From the NCBI GenBank assembly GCA_903872345.1, contig CAIQKM010000068.1:1-64000 (forward strand): a stretch of 64,000 nt of DNA, given 5' to 3'. Of the stretch, positions 44,221 to 54,500 are shown one piece after another (the stretch's first letter is position 1; every line of letters starts with the position of its first letter). Source of the stretch: an uncultured Verrucomicrobia subdivision 3 bacterium. Lineage in GTDB: Bacteria; Verrucomicrobiota; Verrucomicrobiia; Limisphaerales; UBA11358. A model generated the notes under the pieces. That model was given only the letters and a program-made list of their open reading frames with translations. It was not told the origin of the DNA and did not search any database. Both the position numbers and the translations under genes were made by a program.

Positions 44221-44925
44221 ATGACCGCTTCCCCCTTACCGTTCGTTTTCGTGAATATGGCCATGACGGCGGACGGCAAAATTGCCACCGCCAACCGCGC
44301 CGTCACTTCTTTCGGCAGCCCCCGCGACCTGCGCCACCTCTATGAATTGCGCGCCACCGCCGATGCCATCCTCTGCGGCGCCCGCACCATCGAACAATCC
44401 GGCGCCCTGCTGGACAACGGCGGCGACGCCTTCCGCCGCCAGCGGCTCCGGCGCGGACTCGCCGAATACCCCGTGCGCGTCCTCGTCAGCGGCAGCGGCT
44501 CTCTTGACCCGGCCGCCTCCATTTTCCAACACCGCTTTTCGCCCATTATCATCCTCACCACCGAACGCGCCCCCGCCCGGCAGTTGCGCCGACTCCGCCA
44601 TCTGGCCGACGCGGTGAAAATTTGTGGCACCCGTGAAATTAATTTCCCCGCCGCCCTCCGCTGGTTGCAAACCAAATACCCGATCCAACGCCTTCTATGC
44701 GAAGGCGGCGGCGAATTGAACGACGCCCTGATTCGGGCCGGCTTAGTGACTGAAATCCACCTCACCATCTGCCCCAAAATATTTGGCGGCAACCACGCCC
44801 CCACCATCGCCGACGGCTCCGGATTTGCCCGCCTGGCCGGCGCGGCCAATTTCGAAATCAAGTCAATTCGCGCGCACAATACCGAGTTATTCACAATCTT
44901 TTCCCGGCGAAATTCCGGTAAATAA
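44221..44925 (+). CDS. RibD C-terminal-type reductase
   Basis: 234 aa from ATG 44221 (MTASPLPFVFVNMAMTADGK); a GTG at 44206 that overlaps the queA stop is an alternative. DHFR-like RibD_C fold: FVFVNMAMTADGKIA at the N-terminus, AILCGARTIE, and the C-terminal LLCEGGGELNDALIRAGLV, the usual NADPH/substrate region. Such stand-alone proteins reduce the ribosyl-amino-pyrimidine in riboflavin or archaeal-type folate/riboflavin synthesis, or related pterins. No deaminase domain is fused and no other rib gene is nearby. Confidence 0.87.
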   Translation: MTASPLPFVFVNMAMTADGKIATANRAVTSFGSPRDLRHLYELRATADAILCGARTIEQSGALLDNGGDAFRRQRLRRGLAEYPVRVLVSGSGSLDPAASIFQHRFSPIIILTTERAPARQLRRLRHLADAVKICGTREINFPAALRWLQTKYPIQRLLCEGGGELNDALIRAGLVTEIHLTICPKIFGGNHAPTIADGSGFARLAGAANFEIKSIRAHNTELFTIFSRRNSGK

Positions 44926-45065
44926 CCGCTTGGATCACCATTGGGCAGAAAGCAATAAATGGCTGGTTTGGATTGCAATGGCCGGGATGCCATCGATGCG
45001 GATATTCAATCAGCCAGTCTAAATCGCACCAGCACCCCCATTGTCGCTTTGCCCCCGCTGGGCAC

Positions 45066-45097
45066 AAAAAAGCCGGGCAGACTTGCGTCTGCCCGGC
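45066..45097 (-). terminator. Intrinsic terminator of the Ig-like protein gene
   Basis: GCCGGGCAGAC (45097-45087 on the minus strand), loop GCAA, then GTCTGCCCGGC (45082-45072) and TTTTTT (45071-45066). An 11-bp perfect GC-rich stem with a U-run, 27 bp after the stop at 45124. Confidence 0.9.
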
Positions 45098-45123
45098 CTG
45101 TTACAATGAACTGCTACCCGTTA

Positions 45124-48100
45124 TTAGGGCTGGCTGATGATGTAGAACATCGTGCGGTTCGTGGCCGTGGCATCGGTGAACTGATAGTTGCCCGCCGAGG
45201 TTTCCACCGGGGCGCCAACTTTCTTCCACTGGCTCAGCGGCAACGCCGCGTTCGTGCTGCCCCAGACGCTGAAGTTCACACCCGCCGCGTTGGTGAACGC
45301 GAACTGATAGGAACCCGCGCCGGCGGCGCCGGAGAAGTGACCGGAACCGGACGTGATGTTGATCGGCAACACGGGCAGGGCGCGCACGGCGCTGAAGGCC
45401 ACGTTGTCAATCGCCACGTCCTGGGCGCTGCCCAAGGTGTTCGCCTGCCAGACGAGCCAGAGCGTCGTCCCGGGCGCCCAGGCGCTGATGGCCAGGTTCG
45501 TAACCGCCAGGCTGACCTGGTTGGTGGGATCGGTGCCAACATTGATCGTCGTCGTCGGGGTCGTCGGGAAGATGACGTTCAGGTTGGTGACACCGATCAG
45601 GCTGTTGCCATTGACCGCCGAGAGGCTACCGCTGTCAACCGTCGGATTGAGCACCGAGTTGGAACCGGCCGGGTCAATCGCGTAGCCGAACGTCAGCACC
45701 TGCTGGTTCGGATTATTGCGCCAGAGTTCGCCGAGCAAACCCAGGTTGATGTAGTTATAGGTGTTGGTGCTATTGTTGACCAAGGCGACTGCAATCGCGT
45801 CCGCGCCGGTCTTGGTGGTGGCCACCAAACCGAGCGCACGGTTGGTCACCGTGGCGAGCGGGGTGCCGTCAGCGAGGTAATTCAGACCGTTGTTGGCGAT
45901 CGCGCCCTGGCTTTGATCACCGCGGGTGGCGGAGAGAATCATGGTGTTCTGCGTCCAACCGTACCAGCCGGCCATGGCCGGGAGGTTGTAACCGCCCGCG
46001 TTGCCGGAGGGCACCGCCGGATAGGCGAAGTCAAACGGATTATCCACGGAATAGGCCAGCGTGCCGACGAACGTCGCATCCGGGTTGCCGTTGTTCAAGA
46101 TGTACGGCTTGGAAGGGTTGCCGGCCAGGGCTGTGAAATTCGTGATGGCATAGGTGTACGAAACCGGGTTGGCACCTTCAATGCTGCTGCCGCAAGGCGT
46201 GGGCAGGGTGTCGAAGGTTTGCAGGTAGCTCTGGCCGGTGTAGGACACAAACGAATGCGGCGGACGGGCGATCACCGTCAGCACGGCCGGAGGCGTGCTG
46301 GTCACGGAGCCGCCGGGGTTCGTGTAAACCACCGCGTAGTTGTTCAGCGAGTTGGTCACAAACGCCGAGCTGATCACCAGCGTCGTGGTGTTGGTAACAA
46401 TGGTCTTGGCCGAGTTGGTGGTCAGAACCGAGGTCGTATTCGTGACCCAGGCCGACAAGGTCGCGGCCAGCACATTCGCCGGATTGCTCGCCAGCGAAAC
46501 GTTCATGATCGTCAAGTTGGGCGTAGCGGCGCCGGAGTAGTTGACGCCGTCATCCGTGATCGGATTGATCAGGCTGGTCGAGAGTACCGAGGCCAAGGCG
46601 CTATTGGTGGTGGGCTTGCCCTGCTGCACACTGTTGGTGATGATCGTCGTCACCTTGAAGTAGTTAGAGTAAGTGGTCGTATAACCGCTGTACCACAGGT
46701 TGGTAGTGAGCGAACCGAACGCTTTGGTGAAGTTCGTCACACTCGTACCCGCCAGCGCATATTGCGAAACCGGCGCCTGCACGATCACCGGGGCCGCATA
46801 GGTGAGCACCAAGTTCACCGCCGCATTGCTGGTCGAACCGGCAATGTTGGTGACCACCAGCGAGTAAACGCCGGCGTCAGCCGTCTGGGCCTGCACGATC
46901 GCGAGCACATTCGAGGTGCTGCCGGTCAGGCTGGAGCCGCTGGCCTGGTTGCCATCGGTCAACGCCGCGCCGTTGAAATACCATTGGAAACCGCCCTTGG
47001 CGTCCGTACCGGACACGTTGGCAGTAAAGCTGATGTTGTTGCCCACATAGTTCGTCACGTTAAACAGGGTGATCACGGGGGCCACCGGCGCGCCGCTGAC
47101 CGTCAGGGTCGCCACCGAACTGGTAACCGAGCCGTAGAAGTCAGAAACCACGCATTGATAGGCGTTACCGCTCATGCCGGTGGTCACCGAGTTCAACGTC
47201 AGGGTCGCGGCCGTCTGGCCGGACAGGTTGGCGCCGTTCTGCAACCATTGATAGGTAAGGGCGTAATTCGCCGTGGCGGACACGTTGAAGTTGACCGTGT
47301 CGCCGGCCGCCGCCGACCAGTTGGCCGGGTTGCCGATGATCGCCGGGCGCAGGTCAGGGGTGAAGGTCACCGACTTGTAAACAATGTTCGTGCAGATCAG
47401 GCCGTTCGCATCGCGCTTCGGAAACACCACCGTGGAGATGATGCTATAGTTGGTCAGGCTGACCCCGTTTTGAATGGTGTTCGTGTCATTAATACGAATG
47501 ACGCGGTTGCCATAGTAGGTGTCCTTGGGGTCATTGCCAGCATCCGACGTAGTGGCATACACCACCGGGTTGGTGCCGGTCCAGTCCACCGACACGCTGA
47601 ACGCGCCGACAAAGTTGGTCGCCGCCGTGAAGTTGTTGGCCAAGAGGTTCGACTTCGAGGTGGAGTCAATATATCCAGGAATGGCCAGATTGTAGGCCAG
47701 CTTCCAAGCCAGACCGGAACGCACATACTTCTGAACGCCGTAGGTGGTGTCCGCCAAATACGCCGTGTTTTGATCCGGGCTGATGTCGTAGCCGATCACG
47801 GTGGTGTACGGGGCCGTGGCCGCCAGATACAGGTGCAGGAAGGACGCCGTGGTGGGCAGATTCACCGGATTGTTGTAGAAATCAACAAAGGTGTAAAGGC
47901 CGGCGGGGTACAGATTCACGGATTCGCTGGCCTTCACCGAGGCATACAACACATGGTTGATCACCTTCGAGCAGGAGGTCAGCGCGATGTTCTGGAACTG
48001 AATCGGTTCGGGGGCGTTGATCGCATTAAAATAAAGGCTGCCGTAACCATTGCCGCAACCCCAGAAGTTCCCCTGGCCGTCCGTGGCCACACCGCGGGGA

Positions 48101-48627
48101 TTGGTCTTGCCGGTGGAAATACCATACCAGCCGCCACCACGATAAGGATTGGAGTAATTACCGAACGCATCAACGGTACCGATGCCGCGGTCATAGCTCA
48201 AATTCGAAGGAGCGGTCTGGCCGCCGGTGGTAATGGAGAGAATGTCGCCCTGGTAACCCGCAAAAGCCAGCATCGAGCGGTCATCGGACAGGGTCATGTT
48301 GCCTTCCGTGCCGGCGTTGCCGTTGATCAGCATCGCCGTCGGACCGTTGGTCGGAATGACCACCTGCTGCACGGGATTGGTCTGCATCACGCCGTTCGGA
48401 TCGAACTGGTCAATGAAAAGCTGGGTCTGGCGGCTGCCGAACAGGTCGGAAGCGCTGTAGTTGGTTATGCCGGTCACCGCGCCGAGGGGGAGACAGCGGT
48501 TGGTCAGGCCATCACCGAGTTGCAAAACGGCGAGCTGGCCCGGTTGGAAAACGGTGGCCACTTGCGCTTGCAAGCTCAAGCTGACGAGGGCCAAGGCCCC
48601 CGTGGTCACGAGTACTTTTTTCATCAT
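45124..48627 (-). CDS. Large secreted Ig-like repeat protein
   Basis: 1167 aa. The signal peptide is MMKKVLVTTGALALVSLSLQ with cleavage after AQA-like residues. The N-terminal half (about 25-420) looks like a beta-propeller-like region with repeated LYTF/TVIGYDISPDQNTAYLAD segments. Then at least two Ig-like domains (about 425-620) with the pattern YQWLQNGANLSGQTAATL, YQCVV and FQWYFNGAALTDGNQ, VYSLVV. A C-terminal jelly-roll-like region follows, ending in a tail with STNAALPLSQWKK and FYIIS that is shared with the protein at 51505. Secreted or cell-surface; ligand unknown. A long open frame on the opposite strand is a shadow. Confidence 0.85.
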   Translation of the reverse strand: MMKKVLVTTGALALVSLSLQAQVATVFQPGQLAVLQLGDGLTNRCLPLGAVTGITNYSASDLFGSRQTQLFIDQFDPNGVMQTNPVQQVVIPTNGPTAMLINGNAGTEGNMTLSDDRSMLAFAGYQGDILSITTGGQTAPSNLSYDRGIGTVDAFGNYSNPYRGGGWYGISTGKTNPRGVATDGQGNFWGCGNGYGSLYFNAINAPEPIQFQNIALTSCSKVINHVLYASVKASESVNLYPAGLYTFVDFYNNPVNLPTTASFLHLYLAATAPYTTVIGYDISPDQNTAYLADTTYGVQKYVRSGLAWKLAYNLAIPGYIDSTSKSNLLANNFTAATNFVGAFSVSVDWTGTNPVVYATTSDAGNDPKDTYYGNRVIRINDTNTIQNGVSLTNYSIISTVVFPKRDANGLICTNIVYKSVTFTPDLRPAIIGNPANWSAAAGDTVNFNVSATANYALTYQWLQNGANLSGQTAATLTLNSVTTGMSGNAYQCVVSDFYGSVTSSVATLTVSGAPVAPVITLFNVTNYVGNNISFTANVSGTDAKGGFQWYFNGAALTDGNQASGSSLTGSTSNVLAIVQAQTADAGVYSLVVTNIAGSTSNAAVNLVLTYAAPVIVQAPVSQYALAGTSVTNFTKAFGSLTTNLWYSGYTTTYSNYFKVTTIITNSVQQGKPTTNSALASVLSTSLINPITDDGVNYSGAATPNLTIMNVSLASNPANVLAATLSAWVTNTTSVLTTNSAKTIVTNTTTLVISSAFVTNSLNNYAVVYTNPGGSVTSTPPAVLTVIARPPHSFVSYTGQSYLQTFDTLPTPCGSSIEGANPVSYTYAITNFTALAGNPSKPYILNNGNPDATFVGTLAYSVDNPFDFAYPAVPSGNAGGYNLPAMAGWYGWTQNTMILSATRGDQSQGAIANNGLNYLADGTPLATVTNRALGLVATTKTGADAIAVALVNNSTNTYNYINLGLLGELWRNNPNQQVLTFGYAIDPAGSNSVLNPTVDSGSLSAVNGNSLIGVTNLNVIFPTTPTTTINVGTDPTNQVSLAVTNLAISAWAPGTTLWLVWQANTLGSAQDVAIDNVAFSAVRALPVLPINITSGSGHFSGAAGAGSYQFAFTNAAGVNFSVWGSTNAALPLSQWKKVGAPVETSAGNYQFTDATATNRTMFYIISQP

Positions 48628-48887
48628 TAGTAGTTTTTATTGGTTGGAGACAGAGAACCTCTATGTCGGTTCAGGGGAGATTATCTACAGAATTGTTACA
48701 GCCGAATGACGGTGCGGTGACGGTTTGGCGAATTCACCAAGAACCAGAATATGAACCAAAATAACGGCCAGCCGAAAGAATGCCCAATTGTCACATATTA
48801 GTAACATAAAATACATCATTCCGACACATTATGCCGCGAAAATGACACTTGGATAAAATGAATTGCTGCACGCCATCAAATAATTAC

Positions 48888-49739
48888 ATGAAACGAAACA
48901 CAAAAAACGGGTTCACCCTGATTGAACTGCTGGTGGTCATTGCCATCATCGCCATTCTGGCGGCAATGCTCCTGCCGGCCTTGAGCAAAGCCAAGGCCAA
49001 AGCCATGGCCATCGCCAGCCTGAATAACACCAAGCAGTGGGGGCTGGCGCTGACACTTTATGTGGACGACTACAATCAGGTTTTCCCAATGACCAAGATC
49101 CCCGCCAAGAGCGGCTACACGCCCTCCGATTACAACGAAGACACGCCCCGCTTTTTGGATCTCACCGATGTTGAATTTGCCAATCGGGCCAATGGCACCA
49201 CCTTTGGCCGGGACGCTTGGTTCAACGGCCTGCCTCCTTATATCAATACCCAACCGTTGTACATGGTGGCCGTAAACGGCGGCCAGCAAACCTTCAAAAA
49301 TGCCAAAAGCATTTTCTGGTGCCCGTCGGTAACCTCCCAGCAACTCGATCCCACGCTCGCCGCCGACCGCGCGGTCTTTTCCTACGGCATCAATTCCAAA
49401 CGCGTGGATCCTGCCGACCCCGCCACGGTGCAATTGAAAATGACCTCGGTCGTGCATCCTTCCGCCTTGGTGGCCTTCTCGGAAAACCGCATGCGCGCAG
49501 ATGACACGCCGTTCTACGGCACCGCCGCGAACAGCACCATTTTGGGTAGTCCGCAGTGCTATACCACCCGTTTCTCCGGCCGTCACGGTGCCGGCGGCAA
49601 CATCACCTTCAGCGACGGCCACGCCGCCTGGTTCAAATATGCCACCGTGGTCCTGCCCGTGAACGCAAATGGCAAACAGGCCGCCGACCCGGGCAATCCG
49701 GAAATCAATTGGACCTATGACGGCCATACCGTGCCTTGA
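48888..49739 (+). CDS. Type II secretion-type pseudopilin (DUF1559-like)
   Basis: 283 aa from ATG 48888 ([15 protein letters not shown]). Class III signal: basic leader, cleavage G-F after residue 8, E5 in the mature protein, then the hydrophobic helix that forms the pilin stalk. The globular part contains the H-x-G type C-terminal motif [15 protein letters not shown], common in the large families of such proteins in Planctomycetes and Verrucomicrobia. A prepilin peptidase should process it. Divergent from the Ig-like gene; the shared 260-bp region between them is AT-rich and probably holds promoters for both. Confidence 0.9.
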   Translation: MKRNTKNGFTLIELLVVIAIIAILAAMLLPALSKAKAKAMAIASLNNTKQWGLALTLYVDDYNQVFPMTKIPAKSGYTPSDYNEDTPRFLDLTDVEFANRANGTTFGRDAWFNGLPPYINTQPLYMVAVNGGQQTFKNAKSIFWCPSVTSQQLDPTLAADRAVFSYGINSKRVDPADPATVQLKMTSVVHPSALVAFSENRMRADDTPFYGTAANSTILGSPQCYTTRFSGRHGAGGNITFSDGHAAWFKYATVVLPVNANGKQAADPGNPEINWTYDGHTVP

Positions 49740-49772
49740 TCCTTCATTGAATTGTTCGTTATCTTTAGCTTC

Positions 49773-50492
49773 ATGAAATTATCATTCCGTTTGCCGGCCG
49801 CCCGCGTGGCCGGAATTTGCCTGCTCATTGGCGTCGCCAGCCTGGTTCATGCCAAAGACTCGGCCCTCAACTACCTGGCCGCCGGCAAGCCGGAAGCCGC
49901 CAGCATCCTGCCCCCGCCGCCGTTCCCGGATTCCGCCGAGCAGAACGCCGACCTGGACACCGTCCGCCGCGTGTCCCGCCTCGCCACCCCCGTTGAAGTG
50001 GCCGCCGCCATGTCCGAAAAGAAATTCTCCGTCTTCAACTTCACCCCCGCCGTCGGCACCTATTTCACCGAAGCCAGCCTCCCCAAGACCGCCGCCTTTT
50101 TTGAAAAGATCCAGTCCGACGCCGCCAACGTGACCGACGCCGGCAAGGACTTCTTCAAACGCCCCCGCCCCTACGTAATTGACCGCACCCTCGCCAACGG
50201 CAAGCTCGAAACCAGCTTCAGCTATCCCAGCGGTCACTCCACCGAGTCCATGGTGCTCGCCCTCGTCCTGGCCGACCTCCTGCCGGACAAGCATGATGAA
50301 ATCATCCTCCACGCCCGCCAGATGGGCTGGCATCGCGTTCAGATCGGCCGCCACTATCCCACCGACATCTATGCCGGCCGCGTCCTGGCCCAGGCCATCG
50401 TGAAACAGTTCAAGAAGAACGACCAGTTCACCTCCGATTTCAACGCCGCCAAGGCCGAGATCGCCGCCGCCCAAACCGCCGCGAAAAACTGA
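49773..50492 (+). CDS. Periplasmic PAP2 acid phosphatase
   Basis: 239 aa from ATG 49773 (MKLSFRLPAARVAGICLLIG). Signal peptide of about 27 residues ending VHA. The three PAP2 phosphatase motifs are present: KRPRPY, SYPSGHS and GRHYPTD, with catalytic histidines in the second and third. Resembles class A non-specific acid phosphatases (PhoN type) rather than membrane lipid phosphatases. A strong intrinsic terminator follows at 50523. It lies 33 bp after the pseudopilin gene, so the two may be cotranscribed. Confidence 0.92.
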   Translation: MKLSFRLPAARVAGICLLIGVASLVHAKDSALNYLAAGKPEAASILPPPPFPDSAEQNADLDTVRRVSRLATPVEVAAAMSEKKFSVFNFTPAVGTYFTEASLPKTAAFFEKIQSDAANVTDAGKDFFKRPRPYVIDRTLANGKLETSFSYPSGHSTESMVLALVLADLLPDKHDEIILHARQMGWHRVQIGRHYPTDIYAGRVLAQAIVKQFKKNDQFTSDFNAAKAEIAAAQTAAKN

Positions 50493-50522
50493 ACCATCTT
50501 TCCGGCTAGCCCGGCAAACATG

Positions 50523-50564
50523 AAAACCGCGCGATGAATTTCTTCATCGCGCGGTTTTGCTTTT
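50523..50564 (+). terminator. Strong intrinsic terminator after the PAP2 gene
   Basis: A 16-bp perfect stem (50523-50538 with 50543-50558) around a TTTC loop, then GCTTTT. Because the stem ends in AAAA/TTTT, it may also end transcripts coming from the minus-strand pseudopilin gene at 50628. Confidence 0.92.
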
Positions 50565-50627
50565 CCCAACCCAACCTTTCCCAACCCTCCGGCAAACGGT
50601 GCCGGCCCAAATTCAACCCGGGTTCAA

Positions 50628-51467
50628 TCAGTGCGCCCCTTCCAAATCCGTCAGCACCGTGCCCAGTTGCGGATACGTCAGATTATTGCCCGGCCCCGCC
50701 CACGCATCACTCCACATCTTGGGCGTGATCTTGATGGCCTGCACACTGTAATCCGAATACGCCACATCCAGCAGCTTGATCCGGTCGTGCGCCACCACCG
50801 CCGGATCCAGCGGCGATGAAGCCGCCGGCTGGTTGTTCACGAAAAACTCGTTGAACAGCACCTTGGACCCGCCCTTGAAATCCGTGGACTTGGGATACAG
50901 CCGGTAGTAATTCCCCGCATCGCCGGGATTATTCTGCCCCGCCCACGGATTGAAACAATACACCGACCGGATCGAATTGTTGTCATGCACCGACAGCAAC
51001 GGCAGATAATATTGCGACTGCAACTGGCCGCCGGTCGCTGACAGCGGTTTCGTATCCATTCCCGGGCAATAGAAAACGGAACCATCCCCGGCATAATTTA
51101 ACGGATACAGCAGCCCGATGTTTTGGTAATTCGCCGTGCTGCCCTTGGAAACCAGCGTACCATCCGCCGACGTACCGTCCGCGTAGATGTACCGGCCATA
51201 ATGCTCGGCGTTGAACTCGTTGAACTTGTGCGCCGGCAGATTGACCGGCGGCAACATATCCGCGTAATCCGAGGCATAGAGGGCTGAACCCACCGAGACC
51301 TGCCGCATGTTGCTCCGGCATTTGGCCAACTGCGCCCGCGCCTTCGCCGAGGCCAGCGCCGGCAACAGCATCGCCGCCAAAATTGCGATGATGGCAATCA
51401 CCACCAGTAATTCAATCAGCGTGAACGCCCCCGCCCGGCGGGGCGCGCCTGTATTATGAATGTGCAT
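50628..51467 (-). CDS. Type II secretion-type pseudopilin with Ala at -1
   Basis: 279 aa. The leader [14 protein letters not shown] is followed by FTLIELL and the stalk helix [15 protein letters not shown], so cleavage would be after residue 14. The residue before the cleavage site is Ala, where Gly is nearly invariant; Ala is known to be tolerated in some prepilins. The globular part has Tyr/Asn-rich loops ([13 protein letters not shown]) and [11 protein letters not shown]. It lies 37 bp downstream of the start of no other pilin gene but close to the repeat protein, whose stop-to-start order places it downstream on the same strand orientation. Confidence 0.88.
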   Translation of the reverse strand: MHIHNTGAPRRAGAFTLIELLVVIAIIAILAAMLLPALASAKARAQLAKCRSNMRQVSVGSALYASDYADMLPPVNLPAHKFNEFNAEHYGRYIYADGTSADGTLVSKGSTANYQNIGLLYPLNYAGDGSVFYCPGMDTKPLSATGGQLQSQYYLPLLSVHDNNSIRSVYCFNPWAGQNNPGDAGNYYRLYPKSTDFKGGSKVLFNEFFVNNQPAASSPLDPAVVAHDRIKLLDVAYSDYSVQAIKITPKMWSDAWAGPGNNLTYPQLGTVLTDLEGAH

Positions 51468-51504
51468 GAGTTAATCCAATCGCTGGCCGTCCGCCGCCCC
51501 CGCC

Positions 51505-54500
51505 TCACAGCCCCTGCAGGATGTAGTAGGCCTGCGGCGCCGCCAGATCCACATTCACACTGAAGTTGGACAGATTGCCGCTGCCATCAAACGTGCCCGT
51601 CGCCACCGAAGTCCACTGGCTCACCGGCAGCGCCAGATTGGTGCTGCTCAGGACGGCAAAGCCGCCGTTGGGCGCGCCGTTGGCCGCGTTCACCGTAATA
51701 TAACCGCTGGCCAGATAGGTGTAATCCACCGCGCCGAAGGCCGGCCGGTAAGTGCCCGTGACCGTAACAGTGCCATTCACGCCCAGGTTGCTGGTGTCAA
51801 AGGTATAGTAGTTTGGCAAAACGATCGTGCTGAAGCTGGCCGTGCCCAGACCGGCACCGCTGAACAGCGTGAAAGTGTCCCCCGGCTGCAAGGCCGGGCC
51901 CACGTTCGTCACCACCAGCGTGCCGCCGTAATTGATGCCGCCCAGCGAAGAAATCAGCTCGTCGCTCTTGGGCGTGCCGCCCCGGTTGATTTTCATCCAT
52001 GCCGTGCCGGCCAGCGTAATGGTATTGGTAACCGTCAACGCGCCGATATTCCCCGCGAGACCGTCGCCCGGCGCCACCGTGCCGGAACCACTGACCGTCA
52101 ACTGGCCGTTGATGGTGCCGTTGCCTTCGAGCAACTGGGCGGTGCTCCCGCCCAGGGTCAGGGTGCCGTCGCTGCGGCCGGAAACATCAATGATGCCCGC
52201 CGCCGTGATATTGATGTTGGTGGTGTAATTGATGGTGCCGTCGGTCACCCCGTCGCCCAGTGCCAGCACGCCATTGCTGACCACCGTTGAGCCATTGTAT
52301 GTATTCGCCCCGGTCAGGGTCCACTTGCCCGTGCCAACCTTGACAATCGTCACCCGCGCTCCGGTTCCACCCGCCCCGGTCCGGATGATGCCGGCAAAGG
52401 CGGCATCAATGTTTTTGCCGCCAATATAATAGGTCGTCATCGCCGAGCCGGAATTGTCACTGCCGCGCAAAAAGGTGCCCGACCCGCCCATCAACGCCCC
52501 GATGCTGTAAGAACCGCCATTGCGGTTATAAAGCGCTCCGGAACCAACGCCCAGGTTGTAGGTGACAGTGGATGCATTCAGATTCGTTCCGCTGCTGGGA
52601 AACAACCGGTTGGAGACCGACGTGTCCATGTAGATGGTCCCGGTGAACGGCGTCATGTCCGGAGCCGACACCGTCATGATCTGCGCCCCGGTGCTTTCAA
52701 AATTCACCGTGCCGCTGCCTGTCATCGCCCCCACCGTATCGTTGCCGCCGGTGGTGATCTGATTGTTGGTGCCCACCACGTTGACCATGTTGTTCAGCGT
52801 CGCGGAATCGCTGCCAAAAATGAAGTTCGCCGCGCTGTTGGTGCCGCCATTTAGCGTCAGCACATTGGTGCCAATCGTCGGGCTCGTGGTCGTACCCGGC
52901 ACCCGCAGGCCCCCCGCCACGATCACCGTACCGCCGCTGTAATTATTCGCGCCGGAACTCAGGGTCAACTGGCCGTTGCCGGTCTTCGTCAAAGAACCCG
53001 CACCCGTCAGCGTGCCGGACAAGGTCAGGGTCACGGTCGGCACCGCCACACTAAAAGTGCCCCCGCCGGCTTGCAGGGTGGCGCCATGGTCCGTCGTCTT
53101 GTTGCCCGAGCCAAGATATTCCAAGGTTCCCGTATTCAGCACCAGATTGGTGGCGGCACTGGTGGCGGCCCCGATCGGGCTGCTGCTGCCGCTCGTGGCC
53201 AGATTGGACACGCTCAAAGTGCCGCCATTGATGGCGGTCACCCCGCTGTAGCCGTTCACCGTGAGAACCGTCAGATCGCCTGTTCCCGTCTTGGTCAGCC
53301 CCGTAAGACCGGAAATATTGCCGCTGCCGGCAAAGGTATAATTGCTGGACGAATTCACAAAGATCGCGCCGGGCGTGACCACCCCCGAGATTGTCACATT
53401 CTGATTGGTGGAACTGTCGGTAAAGTTATTGGTATCCCCCGTGTAGAAACGGTCAAAGTTGACTCCGTTGAGCCAGTTGCTGCTCACGCCCGTGTCCCAC
53501 AGATTGGCCGAACCGTCGCCGGTCCAGACCAGGTTGGCCGCCGCCCGGACCGTCGTCACCACCAGATCAATTTCCTGCGAACCGGACGGATGGGTCAAGG
53601 TGCCCGCCACGCAGGACAGATTCGTCAAATCCCCATTCAGCGCGCCGGTAAAACCGATCAACTTGTACGTACCCACGTGCAAAATGCCGCTGACCGGCGT
53701 AACCACGATGCTATTGGTGCCTCCGAGGTTCAAATCGCCGGTGATATTCACATAATCATTGGTCTTGCTGAGTCCCGTCGTGTCATCCGTCAATTCCATA
53801 TTGAAACTGGCGTTGCTGGCCGTGAGGCCGCCGGTGAAATTCAAGGTCCCCTGCGATGAGGCGCCCGCCGGGCTGATGAATGATCCCGGACCGGCCGTCA
53901 GGCCGCCGTTGACCGTACCCAAGCCGCTGATCGTCTTGCCGGAACCGATCGTATATCCCGGATTGCCGGAAACATCAAACGTCGCCCCGGCGCCCACCGC
54001 GATGCTCGGACTGCTGCCGATGCCGCCAAAGGAACCCGACGCATCCGTGCCCAGCGCCAGCGTCCCCGCCGTGACCACCGTATTGCCGGTGTAACTGTTC
54101 GTGGCCGTCAGCGTCAGCACGCCGTTGCCCGTCTTGGTCAGCCCGCCGATGCCGCTCAAGGGCCCGCTCAAGGTGATATTGTTGGCCGTGCCGTTCGGAT
54201 CCGTTGTCTGGAACGTAAAGTTGCCGCTGATCAGCTTCATCGCCACCGATGAGGTCCACGGTGCCGTCGCCCCAAACAGCCCGCCATTGTTCAACGCCAC
54301 CGTCAAGGTGGCCAGACCGTTGTATGCCATGCCCTGGCTGCCCACATAAATGACCGCCCCATTGGTAAAGTTGATCGTCCCCGGGCTGATATTGGAATTG
54401 CCGAAGTAAAAGCCGCCGACCAGGTTGGTTCCGCCCGTTACCGAGTAAACATTCAACGAATTGGTCACGGTCGGATTGGGATAAACCACATTCGGATCCG

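Noticed and set aside
44959-48630. A 1223-codon open frame on the plus strand opposite the Ig-like protein
   Set aside because: Same explanation. The minus-strand protein has a signal peptide, Ig domains and its own terminator.
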